Below, in pieces: positions 33,061 to 46,849 of a DNA stretch of 64,000 nucleotides. Within the stretch, counting starts at the first letter, position 1. Every line of letters starts with the position of its first letter. The DNA comes from Steinernema hermaphroditum. Taxonomy: Eukaryota > Nematoda > Chromadorea > Rhabditida > Steinernematidae. Where the stretch lies: assembly GCA_030435675.1 (NCBI GenBank), contig CM059622.1, forward strand, positions 15,314,001-15,378,000. The letters run 5' to 3'. Under the pieces are notes generated by a model that saw only the letters and a list, made by a program, of their open reading frames with translations, was not told the origin of the DNA and searched no databases. Both the position numbers and the translations under genes were made by a program.

Positions 33061-34905
33061 TAACGACGTTTCAGCATAGAGATCGGGACTAAAGGAGCGG
33101 CCAATGGGGCATTCATCTGCGATATATCAATCTGTTACGAAGACAATTAATCGAATAAGAAAAGAGAATGAACCGTAAATCACTTCATTTAAAGAAACAA
33201 TAAACAAGAAGCCTGGGAGGCCCACGATTGCGAAATAAGATAGCCCACTTCTAAGATGAACAATTTGATCTAAGGTCAATCGGCCAACGTGCAAGCCTGT
33301 TCCAAATAATAAACCACAGTAAATGTGTAAAACTGTACGTAAACATAGCTTCTCTTGCTCAGATATGAGCCATAAAATTACGTCTAAATGTTGGCCAGTG
33401 TTGGGCCAAAGTGATCGACTTCGTTTCTGACGTTTCCTTATTTGATCTGCATACATTATAGTGACCAATGTTCTCACTACTTACACTCAAAACGTATCCC
33501 AGATGCACCACAAAACATAATGTAAAAGAGTCAACAAATTTTTCGATTAACCGAACATCTCTTTTTACTGGTACATCTCATATGAGTGCAGCAAGCCAAC
33601 ATGACTGGCTGGTGCAATCGGTAGGGAGCCTGGTCTATACCTGATTCAAATCCCAGCTTCGTGCTCTGTTTTTTTTTTTCGTTCTAGAAACACACAGATC
33701 ACATTTTTCGAGCGGGCGGATACACTTTCATCTGCGTCACCTTCTCTTGAATGGGAACGTAAGCTCTGGACAAAAGCAAACCCTCATTTTCTCGGTCATA
33801 CTTGACCGTGGCGATCTAGTTTTATACACACTCTAAGATCTATTGGTTTGACAACGACTATAATTTAGCCTAACCCTTAAATAGCGTGACATTTTCCAGA
33901 GAACAGATGGTGAATAGAGGAGACATGGTCGACTTGTAAATCATCGCCTAATAGCCCTTCAGTTCCTTTTGTTCTGTGATGTTTTGTTTTCAAAGAACAA
34001 GTCCTAAGGACGTGCGAAAGTGCGAAAATAAAATATGTGCATAAATTTGGTTAAGCACTTCGTCTTTGATTGCCCTAGCACGAGTGACGTCGACGACTTC
34101 CGTACGCAAACGGGGAAGTAGTTAAGGAAAGGGCTTTTAAGAAAGACAAAAGAAAGGAGAGGGAAAATTGGTCATTTTCACGTGACTGCGAAAAGGAAAA
34201 CTAGGGGGAAAATGAAGAAAACGCAGAGGAGCTTCCCTCTGCAAACCACAGATTATCCTTATTCCCTAATTCCGTGTTTTCAAAATCTCAAATTGCCATT
34301 TCAAGACTTTCTCTGAAGCAAACATCCGTCCAAAACATCGCAGACTGTCCTTAATTCGAGACGGCCGACGAGACACGCGCTATGGGAAATTTGCGTGTCG
34401 ACCTTTTGTTGACAGTTTACTGGTAAGAGACCCTGGAGGTCCAGATGTCTCAGCAGAAAGTCGTTCGAAAACATCGCCAAATGTATAAACAGTTGAAGTT
34501 ATAGCCAAAAACTAGACCTCCATGTGGAACGAACGATCAGAAACCAGGGAGACACAATCACCTCTAGGTTCTTTTACATGTAGCTCTCAGAACCTAAACG
34601 TGAAGTAAACACGTTCTTTCTCTCTCTAAACGCTAGCATCAAGTACGTTCCAGCCGAAAACTGCCCTTTTCCTGCCCTTAGGTCGAACCCGCCAGAGATT
34701 TGTGACAATTATGTATGTTGTCGCGTGTTCAAGATCTCTGAAATAGAGGACAAGCGTTAGAAAGAGGATTGTGGTCGATTCACAAATTGTTTACCATCGG
34801 GGCCATTTAAAAACACACCCTAAAATTGGTTTGTTTAAATAAGGAAAGATAGGCGAAATCACCGAAATTAAGACCATTCAGCTCCCGAACATGCGGGCGA
34901 TGGGA
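33061..34905. other. intergenic, gene desert
   Basis: No supported gene. At 33603-33668 a tRNA-like relic (GGCTGGTGCAATCGG, GATTCAAATCC) is followed by a T-run but does not fold into a full cloverleaf. Confidence 0.3.
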
Positions 34906-35080
34906 TTGGCGCTCATAGAATCATTTCTATTCAAGTCTAAACCAGCAAACGAACAAAAGGCTTCGGAGCCTTAGAGTTATGGTGGCAGTGAACAGATCGC
35001 CTCTGAACTGTCTGTGTGGTTCATTGCGAACGCGTTTGATTCATAATCGGATCGGGGCGGGTTCGACGCCGGCTCGTGGC
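34906..35080 (+). repeat. SINE-like repeat, copy 3 (full)
   Basis: Starts TTGGCGCTCATAGAATC and runs through AGCAAACGAAC, GTGGCAGTGAAC and CTGTGTGGTTCATTGCGAAC to GGGTTCGACGCCGGC. The same start and order occur in copy 4. Confidence 0.6.
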
Positions 35081-36685
35081 ATTTTCTCTAAGCTCACTTT
35101 GACCAAGCTAACACTGATTGCTGTCGTGGAAAATGATGGGCTATTGAATAACTAGGACCCGCAGAACTAGCACTAAGCTAGCTTCGACATTTACAGATCC
35201 ATGTATTAACAGTTCTGACCTTCATCTCTATAGTCTTGAAATCAAATGACCCACCATCTCTGAGTCAATCCACTCCAAAAAGGTCTAGAAGCACTGAGAT
35301 CCAGGGCGGCGCCGACCCCAAGACCCTCTGCATGAAAATGAAAAATACATCCAATGAGCCACATCAACAACTTCTAAGCGACCAAAACAAATCATTGTGT
35401 TGTAAAAATCGATCACCAGGAACCGAAGCCGCTCGAGGTCTTTTTATAAAAACGCAGCAGCTGCGGGTCGGGACCGACGACGGCATTAGGCCATGGAAGT
35501 GAACTTTGACAAGTTCACTTCGCCTGAGTTATAATTAATTTTCGTTTGAAGAGCCCTCGGGGAGGCAAAAGTGTGTCACAGGGGTGCAGGAATGTAATTA
35601 GGGTGACACGACGCGTGCTCTTTGCATAATTGCGTTAGGGCCCTAAAGAGGCGATGTGACCGCCGATAAACATGGGGTGATACACGAGTGGAGAAGGGGC
35701 CGACGCCGATATGTAGCACTTGGCTGAATACTCTCGCGTGACTCGGAGTGATTAGCTTTGTTGTCGTTTTGTCGGTTCTAGTGGCGCTAGCCGATGAAAG
35801 AGATGCTGTAGGAGGGAGGTCGAACTGAACCGATAAGGGAACCACTCAAAGTGATATGCGCTGAGGTGTGGTGTGGATGTGGATACAGATTGGGCGTTGA
35901 AATCTGACTATCCACATAAAGCAGGGTCCTGAAATGAGCTGCTAATGGTCGATCAGGCATATCGTGTTGGGATGGCCGATTTTTTGATCTATTGTAAGAT
36001 GATTGTGGGGGATCGGAGCAAATGACAAGGAACTAAAGGAAAAAGGGTCCTGACACGACAGCCTGATCGGCCATACCTAAGCTCGACCATATCGTTTTAA
36101 CCTACTGTCATCATACGCCTCGTTTTCCGAACTTGCAGCAGAGAACCAACTACAAAATCGAAAGCTGACGTAAACGGAGAATAAAGAAAACGTAGCCCCA
36201 TTCAAAACAAGGAAGACATTTGTATTTCCAGATATCTAAGTAGGCGCAAACATCCGCAACTTGCCGTAATTGTAGAGTTCCTACAATGACTCATCCAACA
36301 CCATGTTTTACTTTGTTGTAAAGGCTGTGTTCTTGCAGCGAAAACGAATCACTCTAATAAGCACTTTTGAGAACAGCAAACAGCTGCTAATTTCTGATGG
36401 AACAACCACTTCAAGCCTCTTGAAACGGGCAATAAAGTGTTACGTTGTCTATTAAATGGCGCAGCAGATGAGGGGCTTCTTAAACAGAAAAAGAAGGAGT
36501 TGCTTAATTCCTTTTATAGGCGCATCATCCTCGCTTTGCCGTCTGGTATACCATGACCTAAGCAGCGGTCTGAATAACCAATAAACTTCCATAATAGACA
36601 GTTCGTGAATTATTCTTCAGACAAAGAGTGAGGACATGGCCCAGTGAGAAAGTGAACAACGGCAGACATGAACTGGAAGATCGCA
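35081..36685. other. intergenic, gene desert, includes GC-rich island
   Basis: No supported gene. A GC-richer block at about 35530-35780 contains TTATAATTAATT, TTTGCATAATTGCG (octamer-like) and GTGATTAGC. It is a candidate regulatory island by composition only. Confidence 0.3.
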
Positions 36686-36755
36686 ATACCTGCAGAAGGA
36701 ATCGAACCAAAAGGTCAAACACATTGCTCTCAAACACGACCGCTCAACCATAAGA
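36685..36755 (-). repeat. tRNA-like relic
   Basis: The minus strand has TGGTTGAGCGGTCG (A-box-like) and a perfect B box GGTTCGATTCC, separated as in a Ser/Leu-type tRNA. Acceptor arms do not pair. It is probably a tRNA pseudogene or tRNA-derived repeat. Confidence 0.4.
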
Positions 36756-36899
36756 ACGATTTCAGACCGGGTGGACCAAAAAGCAGTCTAGACAAAAGTC
36801 TAAAAGGCAGTAAAGCGGATTGGGTGAAATTAGGGAGCAGCGGTGCGAGGAGAGCGCTGACGACAAGGTGCAAAGGGCATGGGGCAACGGGGCAGAGGG

Positions 36900-37320
36900 T
36901 ATCCGAGTTTCCTCAGTATATGGAATGATCCTGACTCTGGCAGCTCCATTGCTAAAGAGCGGAGTTGTCCGGGTACCTTACCCGAAACTGACGCCCGAAT
37001 CCGACAGGACGTTATGGGTCATTGCTACAGTATAAAAACGATCCTAAGCTGGTCGACCGTGGTTCACTGCTAACGAGTCATTTTCGACAGCTTCGAAATG
37101 TAAGCAGTAAGCACATCGCTGTCCTCAGTATATGGATTGCGTGGCTGGTCGAATCCTAAGTGGCCGGTCGAAGTCGACTCTGGCTCAGTCAACTTCATTG
37201 CTAAAGCACACAGTTGTCCGGGTACCCGAACATGAAACTGTCGCGTACCTGAACCCCAAACCGACACCCAAACCCGACCCGAAAACTCGTACCCGACAGC
37301 TCTGCTAAAGGGTCATTTCC
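36900..37320. repeat. diverged tandem duplication, about 200-bp unit
   Basis: Two copies share CCTCAGTATATGGA, ATTGCTAAAG, GTTGTCCGGGTACC, CCGACA and GGGTCATT in the same order. No coding frame is conserved. Confidence 0.5.
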
Positions 37321-40300
37321 GGTAGCTTCGAACCGTCGGAGATAGGGCGAAGAATAAAAGCCACCTCACCTTTTGAATAACGACAGAGAGACTGGTTTAA
37401 TATTAGTCTAGACCACAGATCCCCCCTTTAGGGCCACCGATCTACAAATTTCTACTTTAATAGGGGCTGAACATTGGTACATTTTCCTAGCTGACCTGTT
37501 CTTGGTATCACTTTGGTGTTGGTCGATGAAATAACGAACACAAATCTGCTCAACTGTAAACCTCATGAATTATACCCTAGCCCGAGTGTTCGCAGCTGGT
37601 GGCGTCAAAAAGTGGACAAACACCGAAATCATCGAAGCGCATAATGTGCGAAAACACGTGAAATCACAAGACGAATGGGTTGACTTCAGTCAAACGCTGT
37701 TAAAACACTAAAAAATTAATGAATTCGCGGAATGCGCTCAAAAACGAAATTAGCGACAAACAGCCGAATCACGGCGGCGGCGTCGGGTGACCGCGAGAAA
37801 ACAAAGAGAGGCCCACAACAACATGGCCGCTTTTTCGCTAAATGACTTCTTCGCGCGGAAGACAACTACTAAACGACGCCTAAGCACATGAATGATGAAT
37901 TGGGGGCCCTAAGGCGCCATTTCCAACGCTGTCGATGTTCTTCGATCTCCGACTTAATGTACTTTTGGCCAAAAGCCCGATGTTCCCTAATGGCCTTTTG
38001 GGGGCTGGACATGGACACAAAAGGAAGGAAATGCCATGTGGGCTTGGTAGGGGGTCACCCCCGGGGACTACTTGTTGCAATCGGTGAAATCTTAGATTAG
38101 GGATATTGTGAAATTTTGTACCCAGCGAGGCTAGAGCAGATATCCATTTTAGGCTTACTCTTAAAGGGCTTTGATATCCTCGAAAAATGAGAGCCGGACT
38201 AGATTTTTGAAGGTCTATCAACCCCGTGTATTCGATGTCGATGCCTGTCCAAGCATTGAGTTCTACTTATTTGATCTGTAGGACAAGGAAACTCACATTC
38301 GGAAGATCCAGCTTGGGGGTTCCAGCGTTGTCATATGGCCACAGGGTGAGGTTACAGATGACAATACAACAAAAGAAAAACAAGTAAGAGAATCACTTAA
38401 ATGAATGAATCCCTACACAATAATGCTGACAAGGAAATTGCTGATGAGCATGTGGCTTTGTTTATGTAAATGTACTTTAAATTGCTTGTTTTCGTTCGAA
38501 ACAAGGGTAGTTAGTTACTAAGAAGCTAAGGGGAAATTTTCACCCCCTACAGTCAGAAACAAGAAAAGGTTATTTGTTCAAATTTTACTTCAGGATTCTA
38601 ATCAGTCATGCCTTGAAGAATTATCAGTGCTATCTCACACCGATTCAAGGGCAGAAACTTAAAACGATAGTTCTTCGAATAGTGATCGCCCCGACTCCCA
38701 GAAGGAACACCTGGGAGCCGTAGTTCCATCGTCATCTTTCACTTGTGTCAGTAGCGATCATTCATGGAAGCCTTCCAAAGCGCACGTAAAGTCGAAAAAG
38801 GAACTCCGAAGCCCACGCCATCAGCCAAGATTCTTTCTGTAGAATAAAATAGCACACTGCAGCGTTACGTAGAGGAAAAATCTCACGTAAGACGCCAATT
38901 GTCTACCAAAAGAACAAAAAACAGATCTGTTTCCTCGCCTCGGTGTGGCTGAAACCTTTGCCGTGATTTGCCCTTCATTTTCGAATCCACCTCACGAATA
39001 ATATCCCATAAAATAAAGTGATATTATATGCTCACAAAATGACTTCCAATCTGACACATTTCTTTCGATTTCATGCGTTCTTGAAGATCAAGAATCTGAC
39101 ACGAAGACACATTAATTCGTGTCTCTTCGTGCGCAGAAAGCGGAAGCAATGTACATAGCTGGCATATGCGGGAGTTTTTTCAATATCTGCTATCTACTTT
39201 TAGATACATGTCCATCACGTCTAAACGGGAAACGAGGAAATTGACTTCACTTCCCCACGTAATGTCGACAACAAGACGCGATGTGTAAAGTTAATCAGGT
39301 GGAGAATAAACAGCGAAAAAGAGGGCCGCCGACCCTTTGTCTCCGCCGTGCCGCTAGACGAATCGCGGTCGAAGAAGTGCTCGGAACATTGTGATCTTTG
39401 AGCAGGTGTGATCGGCGAAAATGAAGAATAATCGCTTTCGGTTCGAGGATCGAGGAATCTCAGGACCTTTTCTGAAGAAGCAACGTTATGTAGATCGATA
39501 CAAACACGAGCGGAGGTGAGCGGTAAGTGAACTCGAACACGTTCAACTTCACCAAAGAGGACATGGCGGAAAGATTACAAGAATGCATAGTGCATCAAAT
39601 ACTCGACAGATGTTCAAAAATGGAAATTCGGTCGTAAATTACAGCTTTTGACATAAAGGCAAACGCTCGAAGAAGCTTAAAGCCATTGGATTACTGTACA
39701 TACTTTTGGAGATACAGATTAAACCGATTTTGGTCCAGTGAACTACGAAAAGTCATCTTTTGAAAACGAAAATCGAACCGAAAAGATTCTAACTACAAGT
39801 TTCGACGATTGCCAGGATAGACTTCCTGAACATCTCAGGACGAAAGTGGGAAACGAAAGTGATGATCGGGGAGGAATGACCGCTGTAGAACAAAAAATGG
39901 CAACGAATACAGTAACCAGATCGGTCACATAGGCTGTTCCTAGGGGAATTGTCATTTCGAACTGTCGACCGGCCCAGCTATGTGGCAATTTTCAGTTCCA
40001 TCTGAGGAAGACACCTCGGAACGTTCCTTTGTTACTCAAAAAAGCTGACATCACCCAATCCTGCTGTAAAGGACGAGCTATCTTACCCTGCAAATTAAAG
40101 CTACAGTCCCTTTGGCCTTGTACCCCGAATAATGTAAGAAAACGAAAATTAAATTACACACTAAACTGGCCCTCTGTTTAGAGATTTAGAGGTCCCTTTT
40201 GACCCAAAACAGGTCAGTTTGAGATGTACGAATATCATATGCCAACTGTCCGTAAGCAAGGCGGGCCTGAGTAGGTAAGCCTGAGTTATATATATCCAAT

Positions 40301-40858
40301 GAAACACTTGAAAAAGGATACTTTACCAAAAAATATTTACCCACCAACACCTCCATCCATTGACCTTTTAATTGGAACGATTGACAGAGACCGGCCTTGT
40401 GCGCACATTTATAGCGCCAAAAATATTTGAGCACTTCTCGAAAGAGGTGTGATAAGTGATGACTAAGCCCCGCTGAAGTGGTGTTGGGCGCGACTGGATA
40501 CACAGGGGCGAAGCCGATCTCGACTGTGTGGGTGTACACCCCGGCTTTCGACCTCCGCTTGGCCGGTTTTCCTTTGCTATTCGCAGAGCAAAACAGCCAA
40601 ATACCGTCTGGGGAACGGAATTTGGAAAGCACGTCATTTGTTGGCTGAGCTTCGTGAGAATCGAGTCAACAACTCAGATGCGGAAGGAGATAAATAAATG
40701 GATTTGGGGTGGTGATATCATTTGAGTTGGTGGAGAGAACGGAATGTTATTGGATTTACTATATATATAGGGAAGATATGTAGGATGGAAGCGCAGAAGA
40801 AGAAGTTGGAATAGGGCCAAATGAGTTTCGAAATGTCACATTTGAGAGTAGAGCAGCC
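37321..40858. other. intergenic, gene desert, two GC-rich islands
   Basis: No supported gene; the 113-codon frame at 37880-38221 and the 148-codon minus frame at 40186-40632 lack recognisable features. GC-richer blocks lie at about 37725-37865 (AAATTAATGAATTCGCG, GGCGGCGGCGTCGGGTGACC) and 39240-39430 (AAAGTTAATCAGG, CCCTTTGTCTCC). Confidence 0.3.
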
Positions 40859-40859
40859 C

Positions 40860-41400
40860 CTATCCAAGACGAAGCAAGCCGAGCCGAGGCGAGGCGCTCC
40901 CTACCACTATCCTCTTTTGACCGGCGATAAGTAGACGCATGCACTGGGGCTGCGCATAAGGCGTTAGCGAAGCACAGTGTTAGGCATGGATTGGATCAGA
41001 GATAGATCAAGCTCTGTATAGCAAATACATTAAATATTAAGCAACCTGGCCGCCTCAAAGGCCAGCAGAGGCTGTCCTTATCCCCATTCTTTTTTTCCCT
41101 GGATGAGATGGGCCGGCGATGAGTTGAGGTACGCACTGGGGTTCGGTCGAGGATAGGATAGAACAGAATAGGAATTGAGCTCGGTATGGGGTAGGGCACG
41201 GACTGAGTTAGAGACGAGGGATTAACGGGCCATAGGATGAGGCTTGGATCAGGGAAGAGATAAGCACGAACGGCCATAGGACGAGACATGAACTGAAGCG
41301 GAGATAGTCGAAGCTGTGTAGCAAAAGCACTAAGCAACGAAGCTTCCTCAAAACCCGCTGCAGGCAGCTGCACCGGCCAGTCCCTATCCCTATCCCTGTT
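40860..41400. repeat. diverged tandem duplication
   Basis: A unit of roughly 200 bp recurs with shared blocks GGATCAGAGATAGATCAAGCT / CGGAGATAGTCGAAGCT, TGTAGCAAAAGCACTAAGCAA / ATAGCAAATACATT, and CCTCAAA..CC..GCAG. Short TATCCC repeats lie at the end. Confidence 0.45.
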
Positions 41401-43000
41401 CTCCCTTTCTTGCTATGCAAACATGCAAACATTGCTGCAAAGCCCACAACAAAGGAAGCCCTTTTCATGTTTAGGCCAAAGTTCACCAGTCCGAGCAGCG
41501 CGCCAATAATAGTACAAAGTAACTATTCGACTATTCGGGCAAACAGCGGCGTGGAGGGTCCGTACACAGCGCTAATAGCGCACTAAAGAGTGTGGCGCGG
41601 AAATTCAATCTTCCCGATCGGGTTACCTCCTCCCGCACCCGAAAACTATCGATAATTTATGAATTTCGCACGTTCGAGAAGGGCGTATTTTTGCAAAGAG
41701 TCGTATAAATGTTGTTCAGGAGGGAGGGTAGAATGAAAATTGGGTCCCCAAAAACGGGGCCCTAACACGATCGACCGTGTGAAAATGATTCCCTTCTTAG
41801 TACTTCTTAGCAAAACAGTGCATCTGTTGCAGCTCTACCCATCTGTCGTTTGGCCATAGATCTGACGTAGTTAATCTCAAAAGATCAATATACAGTGTAG
41901 TATTGAGGGAAATATACAGGAGAACAGTACAAGAAGAACAAGAAAAAGACAATAAATGGGTCCCGAAACGACCGACGGGTACGATCCTTAAGCATGTTCG
42001 ATAGAACACCAGCAAAATGCAAGTCTTTGTAGGTCGAAGCACATAAAACACATTATAAAATTGATCAGAAAGGGGAATCGTGTCGAGACCCATCTGTCGC
42101 TTGGTCATAGACCCCAAAAGACCACAGCTCCTATGTGACGCAATCGATGCCAATCATAAAAAATGAGCATGCTTTGCATACCTAAGATTTGCATGACGCA
42201 TGTAGCTATATCACGGACGCATGTAGCTATATCTCGCCCATCAGCTTAATCGCCATACATTGTCGTAAACAAGCACGTTACACCAAAGTCGACCTCACCT
42301 AAGAGCAGCACTAAGCCGTAGTCTCGCAGTAATATGTGCACATTATGTGGATATTGCAACAGTTGCCCACCACACCCACCGCCCATTCCACCCTCGCAGC
42401 CACTTGACTGGGGGTCAACAATCGACAGAAGAATTCGAAGACCTTCTGGAATGAAGGCGTTGTGAGGAATGGAAAAAGAGAAAATAAAAAAATCGAAATT
42501 ATAAACATCGTCGAACTCGGAAATTGCGCTAATCGCAGATGGTTCAACGAGGATGTACTTGTGGAAAATGGAGTGAAGTAGCACAATTTGAGGGTGATAA
42601 TGATCTCGGCGACGTTTCCAGTCTGGAAAACAAGGGAAGACTTCTTTGGAGACTCGAAGTTCGAGATATGAAGATTGAATTTAGACCTTAACTGATAGCC
42701 CACAAAGATGAATGTCCATGTCCCGACCTGGATGAATACTCATTCATTAGAAGCTGAAAATCTCAACGTTGAACGACCAGGAATCATTTAAACTGATTTG
42801 CTCTAGAAGGGCAGCCAAGACTACTTCGCACTTTTGCACTACGAATACGAGAGAGCAATTTGCAGATGTTTTTATCTCAAAGGGCAAGGAGCAGTCATTT
42901 AAGAAGCAGCTTACAGAGTATGTGAGAAAAATGACTCGAACTATACCTACAGGGAGCGCCATATAAACTACAACGTACCCCTCAGATGACCGCATTGATA
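41400..43000. other. intergenic, gene desert, one GC-rich island
   Basis: No supported gene. The island at about 41500-41700 holds GCTAATAGCGC and CTATCGATAATTTATGA (Cut/Onecut- and Hox-like cores). A perfect short direct repeat, GACGCATGTAGCTATATC twice, lies near 42193-42232. Confidence 0.3.
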
Positions 43001-43290
43001 GTGGATTCGTTCCGAAAACGTGTTCAGGCCTGCACCAAGGCGAAGGACGATCAAATTACGATAAATTTATCATGTTGCAGTATCCCTGGCCGGTATTATG
43101 ATTGGTCCCTAGTTTAAGTCTTTTAGATTAAGGTTCAACTGCCGATATACTTGGATTTTCAAGCGTGGGAACTAAAGAAAGGACACTTTCACACGTATAA
43201 CATCACTGTTTATTTTCTGTTCGGGAGTCCCGCAATTTGATCGTCCTTCACCTTGGTGCAGGCCTGAAGACGTTTTCGGAACGAATCCAC
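43001..43290. mobile_element. fold-back built from two mariner transposase C-termini
   Basis: Arms 43001-43060 and 43231-43290 are reverse complements with few differences. Read outward-in, both encode VDSFRKRVQACTKAKDDQI or a close variant. This matches the C-terminal FRKRLDACIAADG block of the transposase at 60965. The element is probably a rearranged, non-coding mariner derivative. Confidence 0.6.
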
Positions 43291-43786
43291 GTCCCGAATC
43301 GGGACCCTGGACTAATACCTACATCATAAGATAAAATAAACCTCAATTCAAGAATTTTTTTCAAGAACAAAACGCTAAAAGGGAGCAACTGGGGCCATTT
43401 GAGATCAAATTACATGATAATGCGAATTGTAGAGTAATCACATTGTACTATGACCGCTATCGACAACCGGCCAAAAGTTCAAATATCCGGAAAATAGGGA
43501 TTCGATTCCTTCTTAGTACATCTAAGAAAGTACACCCATAAACAACACATTATCGCTTAGATCTGATCGTAATTTGATCGTAATTTCATTGAACGAGTTC
43601 CTTATTTCCTTGACAAGCAACAGATTCTGATGGCTACGTTCAAATAACAAACAAGAAAGAATGACTTTCGCTGCACTGTCAGTCATAACATCACTTTTTT
43701 GGATATCGCAACATGAACGTTCATACACATCGCGTCATATCGCGCTTATCCCCAGAGTGCATCGTGATTTCTTCAGTGTGAATCAT
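43291..43786. other. intergenic
   Basis: I see no gene, RNA or repeat with support in this stretch. Confidence 0.3.
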
Positions 43787-44239
43787 CTAGCAGAAGAGAA
43801 TCTAAGAGTTCCTACCTCCGCGTGAGACAGTCCATGCATAGAGGAGATGTGTCTCTCAGAGGAAAAGCCACGTAAGGGGTCATAAATCATTGGCTTTGCG
43901 AGAGCCAAATTGCCTCTTAGGAACAGGGGGGTGTCCCGTTACCCTGAGTGAGCACTTTCTCTGGTTACACAGCCAAAAATAGACGAAGATTTCGAAAGCA
44001 GGTCAGTCGATAACCCACGAATAGGCCAATACGTGCGTAAACACATAGGATAAACATGTTTCTTTAGAATGCCCACTTCCTCGAAGGGTCAGAGTTGACG
44101 TCATCGGCACTTATCTAACCTTGCAGGGCAGCGAAAGGACAAACGATGGTGAAATTGGCAGTTTGGGTGGAGAGCAGATGGAAGCTCTGCGGCTGAGAGA
44201 CCAAATTGGGGGCTGCAGTGGTTTTTGATACCTTAAGGT
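43787..44239 (+). repeat. dispersed repeat A, copy 1
   Basis: About 450 bp nearly identical to 52481-52926 in the same orientation, from CTAGCAGAA through GGGGGCTGCAGTGG. It has no inverted tips and no conserved long frame. Confidence 0.8.
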
Positions 44240-45849
44240 GAAAGAAAAGGCCGCTGGAGCAACACCCAACTCGTGAATGGTCCTTCTCAAATGCAACATA
44301 GTCTTCAACCATTCTAGAATGATGTCAGGTTCAAAGACTATGTGAAATTTCATAACAGTCCCTAGTACACCGTCGATTTACTCACGTAAACACATTCCAT
44401 TAGCACGATAAAAACAAGGAATTTGTCCAAATAACAATGGTGCAGGAAGGCATCGAACACTTCGTGGCCAGATGTTTAATTGAATTTGACTCGTCGTTAT
44501 TGGATTGCAATGTAAACACAAAATAAGGGAAGTGAGTAGAAGAAGTACGGGAAGGAAATGGGTGGTAGAGAGACAGGAAGTCCGAAGTTGCTGAAAGACT
44601 CTTGTCAACACCTCCGATTTCCGTGTTGTCCAAATGACATTCATTTCCGTGTTGTCCAAATGACATTCAGTACAGTTGAGTCATCGGTAGAGTAGTCGCA
44701 TTCCTCAGAATTTGAGTCCACTGGGGCCATCTGAGAACAGTATGTAGTCCACTCGAAAATGCACAAAAGGTATTCACCAAACAAGGACTTTCACTGACAA
44801 AAGAAGGACAGCTCGAATTCGTAAAAAAAACCGGCAGATCACAAAAAAATGAAGCTAATGACTACCCTCAAGGGACTCCAAGGGGCATTGACTATATCCC
44901 ACTCAAAGATAGCAACTGTCAGATTCTAGCAAAGCAGCGTATAATTGATTCCTATGCTTGAGAACCACTGCACTGTTGATGCATGTGATATCATCTGGTA
45001 CATAAAAGGGCATGCATTTTACCGACTAGCACGGTACTATTCCAAAAGTACGGCGCTCATTTACCATTCGAAGTCAGTCCATGTAGGTTCCACTGTGTTG
45101 GCACTTGCATCCTTGAATGTCCTATTGTGGAACGTGGACATTTGAGTGCTGGATACTTGAGTGTCGGACATCTGAGTGTCGGACAGCACGATCGGATCGG
45201 CTGGTACTCATGCTCCAATACGTATAAGGTTTAAGCCGCAACCAAAGCTAAGCCTACGTTTCAGACCATGTTCTAACGTGAATGCTAGGATCACGCCTTC
45301 AGGTTTCATAGGAGCTTTCTTTAGATGGAAGAGAGGCGTTTTCGGCATGGATATCCTCGATCTTAGACTAGTCCTAGACTGGCGTCTTACCCAGTGAATC
45401 CCGTGATGAACCTGATATTCATTTTCCATGTGGCCCTCGGACTTAAACCAAAGAACATCGATACAGATTGATGTTGATTAATGGTGAAGTACTACTTACA
45501 GAAAGGATAATTATAGCTAAGATCAAAGTCGTCAAACGCCCTGAATCAGTTTACTTCAAATTTAATTGGCTATTCAGATTAATGAGTTCCAGGAATACTG
45601 TCCACGTTGATGACTTGGCATTTTCATATTTAAACACGTGTTTAAAAATCGTTAGTCATGGACAGGATGTACCGGTGACGCAACAGGAAGGAAGAACACT
45701 TCTCAAATTGCATGTTTCCAAATGTCGTCCAGTACATCGAGATTTTTTACATTTTAGAATGACGATTCTGCCATTTAGCATCTTAATAGAGGGTGATACT
45801 TGCTGGGAAAGCGTGCGCATATTGTTCAATTTACAGAATAAAACTTTCT
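44240..45849. other. intergenic, gene desert
   Basis: No supported gene. A perfect 26-bp tandem pair beginning TTTCCGTGTTGTCCAAATG lies near 44622-44668. At 45226-45262 a diverged AAGCTAAGCCT motif recalls repeat C. Confidence 0.3.
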
Positions 45850-46297
45850 CTATCGAACTGTGGACAATTTGAGGAGATAGGGGCAATGATTCTCGATCGT
45901 GCCGGACAGCATGAGGGTAAAAAGTTAGGCAAGATTTCATTTAGAGCGGTATTACGATATCCAGCATTTAAAACATTCGGTTACATTTTGATTTTGCGAT
46001 GTGTGATGCATTGTCAGAAGTTCGTTTTCATATAAAGGTCACCGTATTCATATTCCAGCCTGAATTATGGTCTTAATCCGGCAGCAATTCGAGTGAGAGT
46101 GGAAAGTGAGATGTCAAATGAAAATCGATTTCTTATCGATGGTCATTTGATGGATGAGGGGAAGGGAGCGATTTAGTCTTTGGCCGAGGTTCGTAAAAAT
46201 GCCAATTTGCTTTTTGAAAGTCACATAGACAGGGTGAGTGAACGTGACATCCAGTTAAAACGCCGCTTCATGAGATCAGGGAGCAAGATACGTAAAC
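45850..46297 (+). repeat. dispersed repeat B, copy 1
   Basis: About 450 bp repeated at 50649-51103 in the same orientation, from TCTATCGAA through GAGATCAGGGA. Both copies keep the same 49-codon frame starting MILDRAGQHEGKKLG. Confidence 0.8.
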
Positions 46298-46315
46298 CAA
46301 GATTAGAGGGTTCGC

Positions 46316-46372
46316 TTCAAATCCATAGGCACAAGCCGGAGTCTAAGCCAAGCCTGGATGTTAAGCCAAACT
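46316..46372 (+). repeat. repeat C fragment (AAGCCTAAGCC family)
   Basis: Reads ATCCATAGGCACAAGCCGGA then TCTAAGCCAAGCCTGGATGT, followed by TAAGCC. It is one arm of the hairpin at 47561-47716. Confidence 0.65.
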
Positions 46373-46849
46373 GTTTCCAACCTGTAAAATTTCGGTGATT
46401 TGGAAGATTTTCAACGAAAGCATAACTATTGTTAGTAAGGGAATCGCTCGAATAACGTACGTCCATATCCGTATCTAAATAAACCACGCTTTCGATGTTA
46501 TGAACTTGGCTGGACGTGGCTACCACACCTGAACGGCGGATCATACCTACAAGGTACTACCACATTCTCTAGACGATTATATATTTTTTGTGAAATACGG
46601 TCGAATATTTCTCATTGAATATCCTGAGACGATATACTATGAATTGTAATATTTAAAAAGCATGGTATACAAAAACCGCGACATATCAACAACATTTCCT
46701 CCCCGATATGCCCATAGATCACAGAATGTGATCGCCTAAGAAAAGAATCCAAAAATAACGACACATGATTAGGCAGAGGACGCAAAAACATCCCCAAAAT
46801 AAACAGCCCCTCCGGGACCAAAATATCCTATCTCAATCAGAGCAGTTCC
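46373..46849. other. intergenic
   Basis: AT-rich sequence without a visible gene or repeat. Confidence 0.3.

Noticed and set aside
33603..33668. tRNA gene on the plus strand
   Set aside because: A- and B-box-like sequences exist, but the acceptor and anticodon arms do not pair and the length is short; kept only as a relic.
40186..40632. 148-codon minus frame in the desert
   Set aside because: No start context, domain, signal peptide or splice support, and composition like the surrounding DNA.
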